Positions 11,623 through 22,475 of a DNA stretch of 64,000 nucleotides are shown here, one piece after another. A program made the translations under genes and the position numbers. A model generated the notes under the pieces. The model did not search any database and was not told where the DNA came from. It worked only from the letters and a program-made list of their open reading frames with translations. Source of the DNA: Evernia prunastri (lineage: Eukaryota; Ascomycota; Lecanoromycetes; Lecanorales; Parmeliaceae); contig NKYR01000029.1 in assembly GCA_003184365.1 (NCBI GenBank), positions 1 through 64,000 on the forward strand, in the 5' to 3' direction. Within the stretch, counting starts at the first letter, position 1. Every line of letters starts with the position of its first letter.

Positions 11623-13125
11623 TCACGAAAAGGCCGACGGCTCGACAGAGTGATACACAGGTACTTCCACGAATATTTGGGGCAGCACGGCAACTGGTCC
11701 GGCATCGTGCTTGCAACGTCCCTCGTTATGCGCTCGTGTAGCACGGTGGATCGCGCTTCTCCAAGCCACCGATTCGTACTGATCTGTCCCGAGCTCCCCG
11801 TCCAAACGTCGATTTCCCTCGTGACCTTTCTGGCGGATTTTTTGCCTCAGCTTGGCTTCAGCGCTGTTTGTGGACACTTTCGAGGTTTGTAGCTTCGGCT
11901 TAGCTTTGGAGCTGTCAATTGAGAAATACGAACGGCGTGGCCAGGTAGCAGTTCCAGTTTCTTCGTCGTGTTGCCGACCATTGTACCTTCGGCGAATCCA
12001 AGCTGCGCAGATCGTGCCGAACAGTAAGAAAAAGGCAAAGGCGAACCACCCGTCAAATTGTCCGCAGGCTACTCGCTGGTTGAAGCTGGTTGGTGCTTCG
12101 CAAGTTGCAGTGTCGCGTATTGCTAAGATGTGCGGAATGGAGAATTTCCCGGTATGGAATTGGCGGATTGCGAGGTTTCTTGTGGGATCGGTTGCGCGTT
12201 TGGTAACGGGACAGACGGCGAAAGTGTTATTGATACCGGTGTTGGTGACATAGAGCTGGCATTGAGGTGGAGTATCGCCGGGTTGGTACAACCCGATGTC
12301 AACAGGGCCAGCTTGAGGGCGAATGGGTATAGGTCCGGTACGTTTTGAAACCGATTCTCCTGGCGGTGCCGCAGTCGCGCCAACGGGAGGACTGACATGG
12401 TTGCCGCTGTCGGGGACAAGCATGTTGTCGGTATTAACTTTGATGGCGATTGGACCAATACCATCTGACGCTGACTTTCCGGGTGGTGGTGAGAGACGAG
12501 GATGGATGCGTCCGCCATCTTGTGTCGAGTCGATGGGAGGTTCCGGAGGTGGGAAATACCCGTGATGTTGTACCAGAGCCTCGCGCTTGACGCCAGTGGG
12601 GGTATCAGCTGCGACGTCCTCAATACCAGGGCCGTCGCCGTTGCTCATAGGAGGGTCTGGTGGAGGAAAGTAGCCCTGGTGTCGTTTTAGAGCCTCGGAA
12701 GTGGCAACGGCGGGAGTGTTGGCTAGGATAGTGAGGTCAGCTGCTGGCGCTGAAGTACGTTGGGGCAGAATACCTGTCCTATCGGAAAGGCTCGGTGATG
12801 GATAGCGATTTCGGGCGTTGGCAAAGCCTGGTCTGGTGGAATTGGAGGCAGACGGGGCAGAGGCAGTCTGGTCCAGTATTTGAAATGGTCCGCGTTCTCC
12901 AGGGGTGGTCGGATTGACTGAAGATGGAGGTAGCAAGTTTGGGTGATGGAGACCATAAGAATCGGCTTTCACGGCAGCTTTTTCAGAGTCGACGCCAGCC
13001 TTTGGAGCATTCATACTATCGCGCACGGAGAATGCGAGGCGAATGGCTGCCATATAGGCAATGGCCTTGTCTTGAGTGGATGGATAGAGGGTTACTACTG
13101 GACGGGTCTGCGTTGGTGAAGACAT
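11623..13125 (-). CDS. hypothetical single-span membrane protein, Pro/Ser-rich
   Basis: An uninterrupted 500-codon frame beginning MSSPTQ. No family recognised. The first 250 residues are disordered and contain two copies of an 'H.GYFPPP.PP' motif, and later two copies of 'PPG.S.S...GPI.I'. A Cys-containing middle region (about 275-340) follows, then one strong hydrophobic segment (the 'WFAFAFFLLFGTICAAWI' stretch), an 'RRR' stop-transfer cluster and a basic tail of about 110 residues. There is no signal peptide, so the topology (N outside by Cys content and positive-inside rule) is inference. The length of the open frame, and the motif duplication preserved at protein level, support a real gene. 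It is probably lineage-restricted. The closest alternative is a cell-wall sensor-like protein. Confidence 0.6.
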   Translation of the reverse strand: MSSPTQTRPVVTLYPSTQDKAIAYMAAIRLAFSVRDSMNAPKAGVDSEKAAVKADSYGLHHPNLLPPSSVNPTTPGERGPFQILDQTASAPSASNSTRPGFANARNRYPSPSLSDRTGILPQRTSAPAADLTILANTPAVATSEALKRHQGYFPPPDPPMSNGDGPGIEDVAADTPTGVKREALVQHHGYFPPPEPPIDSTQDGGRIHPRLSPPPGKSASDGIGPIAIKVNTDNMLVPDSGNHVSPPVGATAAPPGESVSKRTGPIPIRPQAGPVDIGLYQPGDTPPQCQLYVTNTGINNTFAVCPVTKRATDPTRNLAIRQFHTGKFSIPHILAIRDTATCEAPTSFNQRVACGQFDGWFAFAFFLLFGTICAAWIRRRYNGRQHDEETGTATWPRRSYFSIDSSKAKPKLQTSKVSTNSAEAKLRQKIRQKGHEGNRRLDGELGTDQYESVAWRSAIHRATRAHNEGRCKHDAGPVAVLPQIFVEVPVYHSVEPSAFS

Positions 13126-13483
13126 GGTGGATGTGGGCTTTGGTATCTGAGACGGTGAAGGGTCGAGTTGGTGCTGTGTAGAACTTCGTTTGAGAGAGTC
13201 AAGACGATTAAATACCTTTTGCTTGAAAAAAGTCCATTATCCCAAAATTTTCGAAAAATGGCATTTCCTCCTACTTCTGCCGCGTTGCTTGGCTTCTAGG
13301 CCTAGTCTGGATTTTGAGAGAGACATTTTCTCCTGGCTTTAATCTACCAGAAGGTTCTATGAGACCAAAGATATTGACTTCGTGATAATACAATTTTTGC
13401 GTCCAAGTGAGGGGATGATACAATGGTACAGTTTGGGGAACGACGACACCTAACGTCCCTGAGAAAACAATCTGAAGCATCGT

Positions 13484-13759
13484 GTGCTGGCAGCCATTCA
13501 CTTTCACGATTGCGTCGAATACTTCCTACAAGGCAGTCGAAAGCGGTCACACCACTCTGTCTTCGACACCAATATCATCAATTTTGACACTTGCTCTGGC
13601 ACATCCACATTGACCACCTTCGCAATAATAGTCTCTGTGGCTGTTATCATCTCCATCTTCAACTGCTTCCTCGCAAGCAAACATCAAACTGAGGACAAAC
13701 ATGAGCTCACATCGCCTGAAACAGGTCGAGACTCACCGCATGGAGAAGACAATGTCTAA
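13484..13759 (+). CDS. possible small membrane protein or first part of the next gene
   Basis: A 91-codon frame with one clear membrane span of about 23 residues ('TTFAIIVSVAVIISIFNCFL') followed by a charged tail. It overlaps the start of the 13701-14363 frame by 59 bases in a different frame, so the two may belong to one gene joined by an undetected intron or broken by a frameshift. The donor candidates I can see (for example the gtcgag at about 13724) are poor. The arrangement of a hydrophobic span then a Ser/Asn-rich cytosolic region resembles the divergent neighbour at 11623-13125. No homologue was recognised. Confidence 0.35.
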   Translation: MLAAIHFHDCVEYFLQGSRKRSHHSVFDTNIINFDTCSGTSTLTTFAIIVSVAVIISIFNCFLASKHQTEDKHELTSPETGRDSPHGEDNV

Positions 13760-14494
13760 AGCAACTGACGGGACAACAAAGAACTCGAATGGTGATCTCA
13801 ACCATGGTCTCAATAGTGTGTTAGACTCTGATGATACAGCAACCAAAGATGATAAGACGGGCTTGTATCACGCTTCCAAAAAGGCACAAGTGACGCACGA
13901 TCGCATCTCACCTTTTGAAGCATCTTCGAATAACACCAACGAAAACTCGGATACCCAGAACAACAGCATATTTTCAAGTGATTCCAGAGACGTCGATATG
14001 CCGCGGTCCTCACAGTCGACCCAAAGCCCGGAGAGAGGCTTAATTGGGCATCAAACCGCAGCTTCACCGCAAAGGAATTCAGCCCAAATGCTCTACAGCC
14101 TCTCCGACCACGAGGCCACTGACAATGAATCACCAAGCCCTCATCCATCGACAACCTTTCACGGCAAATATCGCAAATCTGGTCCCAGCCTCATGACCCT
14201 CCATATGTTCACTGGTGGGTTCAGAGGGGAGAGGGCAGTTTATGTACCGGTGTACAAGCGGAACAGTGGTGGCAAGCTGATGAAGCTGGGGAAGGATCGG
14301 TCCGGATGCTGGGAGTATAGGGAGTTGAAAAAGTTGACGGAGCAGGAGGTTGAAGGAGGTTGAAGATCTTGGAGAAGCCTAAAGCCGAAGTGACGGTGCA
14401 AGAATCTGAACCTAAGAAAACAGTGGGCCGTCGAACTCTGGCAGACTTTGGGCTGCCGGAGACGAGGCCGCGAGGAGGTTGGGGCTGGCTTTGA
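13701..14494 (+). CDS. hypothetical Ser/Asn-rich protein with apparent 3' frameshift
   Basis: The frame starting at 13701 (MSSHRL...) runs 220 codons to a stop at 14361-14363. It is polar and low-complexity, with a basic, better-ordered end ('GKYRKSGPSLMTLHMF', then 'GGFRGERAVYVPVYKRN'). At 14344-14363 a 10-base unit 'aggaggttga' is tandemly duplicated and the stop falls in its second copy. Just after it another frame stays open to 14492-14494 and reads like coding sequence (Lys/Glu-rich, then 'GRRTLADFGLPETRPRGGWG'). A change in copy number of the 10-mer, or a one-base error, would join the two. No family recognised. Confidence 0.45.
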
Positions 14495-16059
14495 GGAAGT
14501 CGGAACGGAGAGGTAATGCTCGAGGCTAAGAAACTAATGATGATCTGTGGAGTGCTGTTCAATGGAGGAGGTGTTGTTGAACAGCTATGACTTGCTGCTA
14601 GACTCGAAAGTAGACGTTCATACATGTGACTCCATTAATTCAGACCCATCGTTGTGATATCTGAGTATTTCAAAGCAGGCGTCCTTCTTACCCGGGAATG
14701 CATTTTAATGCAAACCTTGTTTCCCCGATTTCTGTTATTCAAAGCCCCGTCAAGTCTGCTCTCAGTGATGATTACTGTCAGACTGGGTCCTTCCTGACTC
14801 GTTGGAAGAGTAGAGGAATTGTCCTCTATGAGGATGCCTAGAGCTAAACCTGACCGCACCTCCCATATGTCCTTGAATCGTCGTAATGTACTCTTGGCAT
14901 GGAAGGATGTTCAAACCACAGGCTGCTCTTGCCGTCAGTTGTTCGCCTTACCATTCACGCAAGTAAGAGTGCAGCCTCCAGGTATGTATTGCTGCTATTC
15001 ATCGACCTCTCGGCGTGCGTCAAGCATGTCTATGTCCCGGTTGGCAACGTCTCCCTCCAAGGGATTAGACTTTGGTGAGCAGCGAAGGCTTCCCTCCCCA
15101 TATATGATGCAGAGAGGGTTCAAATCAAAGACAGGAGATCTGTAGTGGTTGCAGTCTCGTCGTCCACATTTGAGGCACAAGAATGCCTTTATGGATATTG
15201 TGCCCCAGAAATGGAAACAGGCCGGTGTGTGAAAGGCATGATTTTTGCGGCATCCGCATACGAAGTGGACGGAGTGGTGGGGATAGGTAAGTATGTGAAG
15301 GGTGGATGTAGATGGCCTCGCCCGCTGGATTAGTCATGCCATATGGAGGGGTTGGTTGATAGTGGAGAATAGAGTAAAGTAGGCTTGAGATCGGGATGGA
15401 GAGATGGATCTGAGGATTTGCTTGCCATCTGATAATAATAATAAAAAGAACAATATAATTAAAGAGGGTCACGCTTAGCTCCTCCACATAATAATAAGGT
15501 AGGTAGTGTGGTCTGGAGGTATTTAGTTTGTGTTAGGTTCGAATCCTAATGGCGCTGGTTCTAGTGGTGAAGTGGGCTTCTTATTTTCTGGTAGGTAGGT
15601 AGGTAACGATCAAAGTAGAGTACTAGTACGTACGTAAGGTACCTGTTTGATCGGCTGGTGAATAGCGACTCTCATTTAATAGGTATATGTATCACTGTAA
15701 TATTGGTTTACTGCGCCATGACTTTTGTTTGTTTATAATTTATGATAATAACAGTAGAATAGAATAATAATAAAATAATTAATAAAGGTGAGTTGATTCA
15801 AGAAAATCATCGTATAAGTTAGTAGTAGAGTACCCGTACCCCATACATACCTTACGAGCTTAGGTACCTTATAAGCGGGTCCCCCCAAAAGTTAGCCTCG
15901 CAGCGATCCCGGAGCAAGCTCCGATAGCGCCTTTTATGTTTATACTCTCACACACACACTCTCTCTCTCTCTCATTTCTCTCAACTCTCTCAACTCTCCA
16001 CTCTTCCTCCAAAGGACCGAGGGACCAAGGCATCCAAACCTACATCAATCGATCTTAAA
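14495..16059. other. AT-rich intergenic with microsatellites
   Basis: No convincing gene. The stretch holds ATA/AAT-rich runs (about 15430-15450 and 15735-15790), a (GGTA)4 run at 15591-15605, several short GGTACC-centred palindromes, and a CT-rich tract at about 15948-16010 that leads into the small spliced frame at 16060. A tRNA-like B box at about 15532 is discussed under rejected items. Confidence 0.5.
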
Positions 16060-16307
16060 ATGTCCATGCACGGTTTGCAGGCTAAGGTAATAAGTATTTC
16101 TTATCCCGCTTGCTACTCCATCAGCACCCTCAACTCTCCTATCTTTCTTTCTTCCTTTCCTTCTCTTCTCTGCTTTTCTCTCCTTTTCCCCTCTTCCTCC
16201 TTTACCTTTTCCTTTTCCTCTCCCTCTTCCTCTTCCTTGCCCTCTTGTTGTTTTCCCTACAGCTCAAATCCAGTAACGAGATTGACTCGCACCTGGTCAA
16301 GCAATGA
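16060..16307 (+). CDS. possible two-exon microprotein (23 residues)
   Basis: Exon 1 at 16060-16086 (nine codons starting MSMHGLQAK) ends at gtaata. A 176-base, extremely CT-rich intron ends in 'ccctacag'. Exon 2 at 16263-16307 continues in phase (LKSSNEIDSHLVKQ, stop). The donor, the pyrimidine-rich acceptor and the CT-rich leader upstream look like a real Pol II transcript. The peptide is very short, with no recognised family. It could be the first exons of a longer gene whose later exons I did not find, or the leader of a noncoding RNA. Confidence 0.3.
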
Positions 16308-16773
16308 GATATGACAGCATTTTTGGTAGCGTCAAGCTGGTAGCATGACGACATGTTTTCTCCCTTGAAAGCCGATATCGTCGTGACATTCGGCTCTATC
16401 TGTTGCCTTGGCACGCGAGCCCTTCTCCTCTTCCAATCATCACAACAAAGTCGTTACTTACCGTTCGGCATTTAGTGCTATACACGGTCAGTATGACTGC
16501 AAGTCTCACGAAAAGATACATAAGGTCAGCCATGCGCCACAGGTGAAACGACTGTATCAATTTGATATGCATCCCCTCGAGCCGGTATCTGCCAGCATGC
16601 CAAACGGCCCTACTGCGCTATGCCCGCATGATTGTAAAAATGCCGAAATCTTACTCGCTCTGCCGTCTCCTCTCCCATTCCAAAAGTTGTTTATCTGGAA
16701 CATGCGCAATACCGTCGTCGCTGCTCCTATTCCATCACCGACGCTACACGAACACTGAGCGTCTGCTGATGCG

Positions 16774-19137
16774 TCAATTGTTCTGTAGATTTCCAATTTG
16801 CATATATCTTCCACTGGAAGTCGAGCCCCGCCGAGCCTGTCCAGTCACCTGTCTGTGCCACTCACCGGCCCACTCCTTGGCAATTTCGGGGTCAATACCG
16901 AGGAGGATCTGATCCAGCGGCTGTCTGTATGATAAGCGGGTGCATGCGTCCAGGATGTCATCCATGACATAACGATCGAATGAACCCATGACCGCTCTCA
17001 TTTCATCCGAGAGAGGTACGCCGCATTCCTCAGCCGTCTGACAAAAGAGTGACTGGAGTGGGCCGCACAACGCAAATCCGGCACTATTCTGCTGCAACAT
17101 ATCCAGGCAAAATGCCACCGTTTCTGAAGCTGGAGGCTCCTGTGGTGAAAAGCGCACAAGGCCATCACAAATATGGACGAGGCAGAAACTCAGCAGAGGC
17201 ATGGAAAAGCGTGCCGAGTACAGGCGTCTCGCGTGTGAAAGGAGTTCGAAGCCGCTTCGAGCGTGGTACGCCACATACCGGACCAATTCGGCATGATCAT
17301 TGGGGGAGAACAAGCCACAGTGAAGAAGCGGGCTTAAATGCTGCACCAAAGCAGTGTGATATTGGACGCTAGAGACAGTCAGCGCATGCTCGAACGCTTC
17401 GAAAGCAAAGACCTACTGGAGATACAGTATGTGGGGCAAAGGCTGATCCGCCACGTCGACATTCGCGATCACAGGCGGCAGGTCGGTCTTCCAATCCAGG
17501 TATCTTCTGTACACTTCGAGAAACTTTACCGCAGATACCAGGCCTCGGACACCACAGTACAAGTCAAAGCTTTCGTCGACAATTCGAAATAGTCGCACTT
17601 GATGGCAAGCTGCCACAATTGCAAAGCTTGGTCGAGCCGGAAGTTCACGCTCGTCGCCTGGATGTCGGTAAAAACGCCATAGGGCGTGATCTTTCTCCAT
17701 ATCAACATGTTGGAAAATAGGCTCTCGAGGCGTCGGTGGAGCGAAAAGCTTCTGAAAAGTGATACTCGCTGAAGACCTGGGCACGTTAGCTGAGTTTGCC
17801 GAGTCCATGGTGTGAGTTGGCCCCGACATACGTATTGAGCGTATGGAGACCCCAAACTGTGATTTCATTCGCTTCTTCCGACAGTGGAGGTCCATTGCTG
17901 TTGTTTAGGTTGTCCAGTGCAGATCTAAGATATCCGATAGCTTTTCTGGCCTTGCCGGAGCTCAGCTCGACTAGGAACATGACTGCCAACGCCTGTATCG
18001 AGGTCATGTAAGCATAGGAGGAAGGAGTCAGATTTGCTCGAGCTTCGTTCATGAAGCCATCTCGCAGCGTTGCTGCATCTATACGGTTACGTCTGCCCCC
18101 GAAATCCTCGCTTTCGAGCAGATTACACCCCATGGCACAAATTGCATTGACTAAGGATGCTGAACAGTTGGTATGCATGTATCCCCTAAAGTCGTGTTTG
18201 AAGTCCAATTCGCTGAAAAGCATGTGAACTGGGTGTACCCAGGTGAAGAAAAGGTCGAATAGATGACCGATGAGCTTGTGACTAGTGGTGACCTTAGTCC
18301 ATGGAATCGCTACTTCCGATGGACCCGGGCTTTGGCGGCTAAGGCCATCTTCCTGTTGACATTCCATTTCATAGAGCTTGACGACGTCAATCAGCCTACG
18401 ATGAGTGATCGGGGCTTCAAGGCCTTGTGCGAAATCCGGGTTTTCAAGGCGGAGCCACTCAGCGATGGATTGGTGCGAGTCGCCGTTACGAAGTCTGCTG
18501 ATGATCTCCCGGTCGTGGCCATTACTCCCAATTGTCGCTAGTATCGTCGTCTGCCAGGCACCTTCTTCCCGCAAGTTTCTATTGTGCGTGTCCAAATTTT
18601 GAGCATCATCACTGATTTCACGGTTGTGGTTCTGAAGATTGGCATTGTTTTGTCGCAGATTTTCGATTTCCTTGATGAGGTCGTCCTTATGTGTTTTGGT
18701 ATGGGGCTCGTAGACGCATCTAAGCTTGCGTGCAGCACATCTACCGCAAACCTCTGGTCTGGTACCGTCACACTAGAGAAGAAAAAGCAAGCCCGCAAGT
18801 TAGCTTTCGCTCGAACGAAGACATATACGTGATGTGCATGGCTTGTGGTACAGGCATCATCGGGTAGCATGCCATGGTCGCTTCACACCTTCTGCCTGGC
18901 CGTTCTGCAAGGAGTACAGGCCATAGTGGACACGCTACCGGCAGTTCGCCGTTTACGGTGAGGTGCATCCCCACCACTGCCATTCGAGCCACCACCTCCG
19001 CCCGCTGCTCCGCTGGCCCCGGTGCTGGTAGCAGGAGTGGCTCCACCAGCGCTCGAATCGTTGTTAAATCTTGCCGAGGAAGAAGAAGACGATTCTGCTT
19101 GCTGGTTTGAGGGAGCCAAAGAGCGAAATGTAGACAT
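16774..19137 (-). CDS. Zn2Cys6 fungal transcription factor
   Basis: Four exons in coding order: 19137-18889, 18772-17832, 17776-17417, 17368-16774. They give 714 residues. A Ser/Gly-rich, low-complexity start leads to a basic 'HRKRR' and a binuclear zinc cluster with spacing C-x2-C-x6-C-x7-C-x2-C-x6-C. Its first three cysteines lie on either side of the first intron. A coiled-coil-like linker follows ('DDLIKEIENLRQNNANLQ'), then the helical fungal middle-homology region ('LFDLFFTWVHPVHMLF', with later helices). It should be a nuclear DNA-binding regulator. The target is unknown. No metabolic cluster sits beside it; the closest enzyme-like DNA is the monooxygenase relic at 23.3-23.8 kb. Splice phases are consistent throughout. 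Confidence 0.9.
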
Positions 19138-20929
19138 GTTGCGAGCCGTGACCAGGAGGTCTAAGATGGATACTTGTTGTGTCGTTTATCCGTGTGGTGA
19201 ACAGTGTGAGTTGTATTGAAGTGGCAAGGCCGAAGACGAAGCGGTGTGTTTCCAATGGAGAGCACCAAATTTGAGGCATGCAAGATTGTATCATGATCGA
19301 TGTTCATGCGGCCAACCACCGAGCATAAATTGATCCTTGAGCTGCGCTTTCCATACTGACGAGAGATGGCGGGAGAGGAGCTGGTGCTAAAGTATTTATG
19401 GTTAAGGTAATGTGGGAAGCCAAACGGAAAAGAGCCCCACCGTCGGTTCTTCTTGAATTGCGATGACTCTTAGGTGAAATTCCCATCAAACCCCACTCCT
19501 AGGTACTGTCACTACTACTACCTACAGGGTACTCTGAATCGTCATCCCTTCTTGTGGCAAACAATGATGCTTCTCTGTAACTTAGTCTCTACAAATCTAT
19601 TTCGCCTTTTTGCCCCGCTACGGATCAAAAACTCTGCCTATGATCTATCTACGATCGAAAGGTTATCAGGTTGGTAATTGAAAACTTCACGAGTGTCAGG
19701 TGATAGCACAGAAGTAAGAACATCCCATCCCTTCGGAGGTACATGCGAGGCCAATAAAATAATTCAAGGACTTTCTCGACCGCATTTTCGCCCGACGGGA
19801 TTCCACTTTCACAAAGATACACTTGCTCCTTGCTTTTTAATGTTTACTAGACAGATAGTGTGGAGAGACCTTGCCATCAGCCAGCGGCTAGCACGCGATC
19901 AACTACCTTAGACATCCGATGCTCTGCATTTTCCCCGATACAGGTATCAGTGCACACAGAAGGCACAACCATCTGCTACGCCATTTCGTAATTCGATGCT
20001 TCGACAAGACACTTCCCGCTGAGCATCGGACAGCGCTTTCCGTCAGGGTCCAGGTTGGCCCTGACCCAAGAATTGATAAAAGTATCTTCGCCAATCGCCA
20101 GACCCTGCATCTCCAAGTATAGAAGCCTAATTGCATCCTTCCAGGTTGGATGGTAGTACCTACTTTATGTATGCACAAAGTCATGCTGCCGCCGCTTACT
20201 CTAACGCCGACGACTTCTTCTTCCAATGTATGAGTAAGAACTTGGCCGATGCTCTAGCAGTCGTGGATTGACACCAGAAAACACGCTCAAATGACACTGC
20301 ATGTTCATATCTGACTGGCAAGAGTTCTCCTCTTCATCCCCAAAATTACGACTTTACGGCATCCACACATCAAAAATGCCTTGTTCATTCGTGAGTACCG
20401 CCTATCTTTGTACCGCGGCGCGTCGCGATACCGTTTCCTCAGCAACAGACCTCAGTAATCTCATTCTGTCGACCCCTGCACTGTCGTAGACTTTCTAAAG
20501 ATAGTTGACCACGGCAGCCACCGAGACCATTGGATTCGATTATCAAAGCTCATAATGGAGAAAAGGTATGGTTATTCGTAAAATTTATTGAGGGGACGAG
20601 TTTTACGATGAGCATATGTAACGTTGAGATGGGGAAATATTTTGCCAACGGAATGGAATTTCGTAAGATCTCGATGACCTTCGGATGCATTCTCGGGATG
20701 AGGATGATTGAATTAGTAAGCACTCCGCTCATTTTGTATCCGCGGAGAAGCTCCCCACGGTATTTACAACAGTGTGTGTGGTGCTCTACGGAAACAGGTA
20801 GTGGTACCAGTAGAAGCAATAACGCAGACATTTCAAGTCTCAACATATAAAAAGCTCCGGTAATGAAATAAGGCCCTTCACCTTGCGTCGAACGCCAAAG
20901 CCCACCAACACCCCCCTCCCCGCCCAAAA
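19138..20929. other. intergenic, no gene recognised
   Basis: About 1.8 kb between the divergently placed Zn2Cys6 regulator and the STEEP1-like gene. Frames here (for example 19903-20226 minus, 20530-20850 plus) lack any domain or coherent splice structure. It should contain both promoters. Confidence 0.45.
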
Positions 20930-21460
20930 ATGTCCAACCGGCCTCAAATCCACACCTACCACTGCCTCTGCTCCACCCTCCTCCTCGCAACCCCCTACCC
21001 GCTCTCCACCCTCCCTCGCCGCGCCCCGCCCTCCCTCGACCGCGCCTACATCCTGCCCCTGCCCCCACTCTCCCGCCAGCATACCTCCTCCTCCACCACT
21101 ACCATCAGCCCAACCGGCACCTCCAACGCCATCGACCCCTCGCACATCCACAACGCCATCGATTCCTCGCACGCCAACAACCGTGACGCCGGTCCCGGTG
21201 CCGCGGACGGTCCCCCACCGCTGCCGAGTCTGCTCACGGGTAACATGCGGCCGGGGCGGAAAGTGCTCGTCGTGAGGCGGGAGGACGGGTTCGAGAAGAG
21301 GAGGCTGTACCGGTGCGGGAGGTGTGGGGTCGGGGTCGGGTATGAGGTTTTGAAGGAGGATGGGCGGGAAGAGGGGGGAGGGGGGGGGAAGATGAAGGTG
21401 GTGTTTTTGATGGAGGGGGGGTTGGTGGAGACGGGCGAGATGGGGAGGGAGGGAGGATGA
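20930..21460 (+). CDS. STEEP1 / CXorf56-like conserved protein
   Basis: Single-exon frame of 176 residues. The N-terminus has the family's 'Y.CLC...LLAT..PL..LPRR.P..LDRA' pattern with Cys12 and Cys14. After a Ser/Thr/Ala-rich insert, residues 109-135 have the 'K.LVVRREDGFEKR.LYRCGRCGVGVGYE' block with Cys129 and Cys132, a likely zinc-binding set. This is the signature of the UPF0428/STEEP1 family, whose human member promotes STING exit from the ER. Fungi lack STING, so the fungal role is unknown. The Gly-rich tail (about 148-176) is poorly conserved. The opposite strand is also open because the region is GC-rich, but it is a shadow. Confidence 0.75.
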   Translation: MSNRPQIHTYHCLCSTLLLATPYPLSTLPRRAPPSLDRAYILPLPPLSRQHTSSSTTTISPTGTSNAIDPSHIHNAIDSSHANNRDAGPGAADGPPPLPSLLTGNMRPGRKVLVVRREDGFEKRRLYRCGRCGVGVGYEVLKEDGREEGGGGGKMKVVFLMEGGLVETGEMGREGG

Positions 21461-21779
21461 GAGAGAGGGCGGGGGGGTTGCGAGATGAAGCTGGCTTTTA
21501 GAACGACGGATGGGCCGGACCCTGCCGGGGCTTCGGTAGGGGTTTGTCGACCGTGTCTTTCGCTTTGGTTCAACAGCGAGGGACTACGACTAAGTGGACG
21601 AGAAATGTGTGATTGGGTTTCTTATTTTCTCGATCCTATCTCCAGCGCCGAGAACAGAGTACAGATGTGTACATCCCCCGCCATACCAGGCCTCGATCCA
21701 TGCACCAAAAGGAATAACGCCTGGAGTATGTGAATGGTCGATGATAGGAAAGGCGAGAGAAGGGGTCGAGAGAGCTGCA

Positions 21780-22475
21780 TCAATTGGCGAGGATGGTCCG
21801 GACGAGATCTAAAGGGCCGCACGTCAGCTAGACGCTCTCGGAAGAGAATGCGCAAACCAGATTTACCAGTGTAATTGATCTCCCCGCTGCTCGTATCCAC
21901 CGCCTTCAATAGCTCATCCACCTCATCGTCGCTCATTTTCTCCCCAAGGTTTGTCAAAACTGCGAGCCTCCGTCAACACATAGCCACACGCTCCAGGGTC
22001 ACAAGGAGACGTACTGTATCTCAGCTGCCCCACGCCGATGAAGCCTGTCATGTCCTTGTCGAATACCTGAAAGCCCCGGCAGTACTCTTCCGGCTCGCCC
22101 GGGTCTCGGAATCCACCTGGGCGGTTCAGGACTTTTTGGAAGGAGTCGAAGTCGACTGTGCGTTGCGCAAACACGATACGTCAGCCATACGTCCGTCCCC
22201 TTGCGCTTTAACCATTGCGCCTTTGATGCAATGCGGGCTTACAGTCACCGCCAACGCCTTTCTCCAAGTCATGTATTTCCGCCAGTGTCGGGTTCTGTCC
22301 GCACGCTCGGAGGAGATCACCCAGCGACTCGAGGGCGACGCGGCCATTGCCGCGCTTGTCGAAAAGCGCGAATGCTTCTTTGTAGTTTGTGGATGCCTGC
22401 AGGGTCTATTAGTTGACGGTAGCAGAAGGGAAAGCATCATGTTGTAGAGGTCAGTGGGCACTGTATGCTTACCAT
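21780..22475 (-). CDS. cdc4: myosin essential light chain, Cdc4 type (EF-hand)
   Basis: Five exons in coding order: 22475-22473, 22396-22243, 22155-22015, 21959-21867, 21808-21780. They give 139 residues, the length of S. pombe Cdc4. The first coding exon is only the ATG. The protein has calmodulin-like EF-hand units, mostly with non-calcium-binding loops ('EAFALFDKRGNGRVALESLG', 'GFQVFDKDMTGFIGVGQLRY'), and the conserved 'LTNLGEKMSDDEVDELLKAVD' helix. It ends DLVRTILAN. It should bind the first IQ motif of the type II myosin heavy chain and act in the contractile ring at septation. All phases agree. Confidence 0.93.

Noticed and set aside
15480..15560. tRNA-like T arm ('ttaggttcgaatcctaa') near 15532
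   Set aside because: The five-base T stem and loop are perfect, but no matching acceptor stem, anticodon arm or clear A box can be placed within 60 bases upstream. Probably chance or a degenerate fragment.
20550..21172. Long Gly-rich minus-strand frames
   Set aside because: They are the GC-rich shadow of the STEEP1-like gene, which has conserved motifs on the plus strand.
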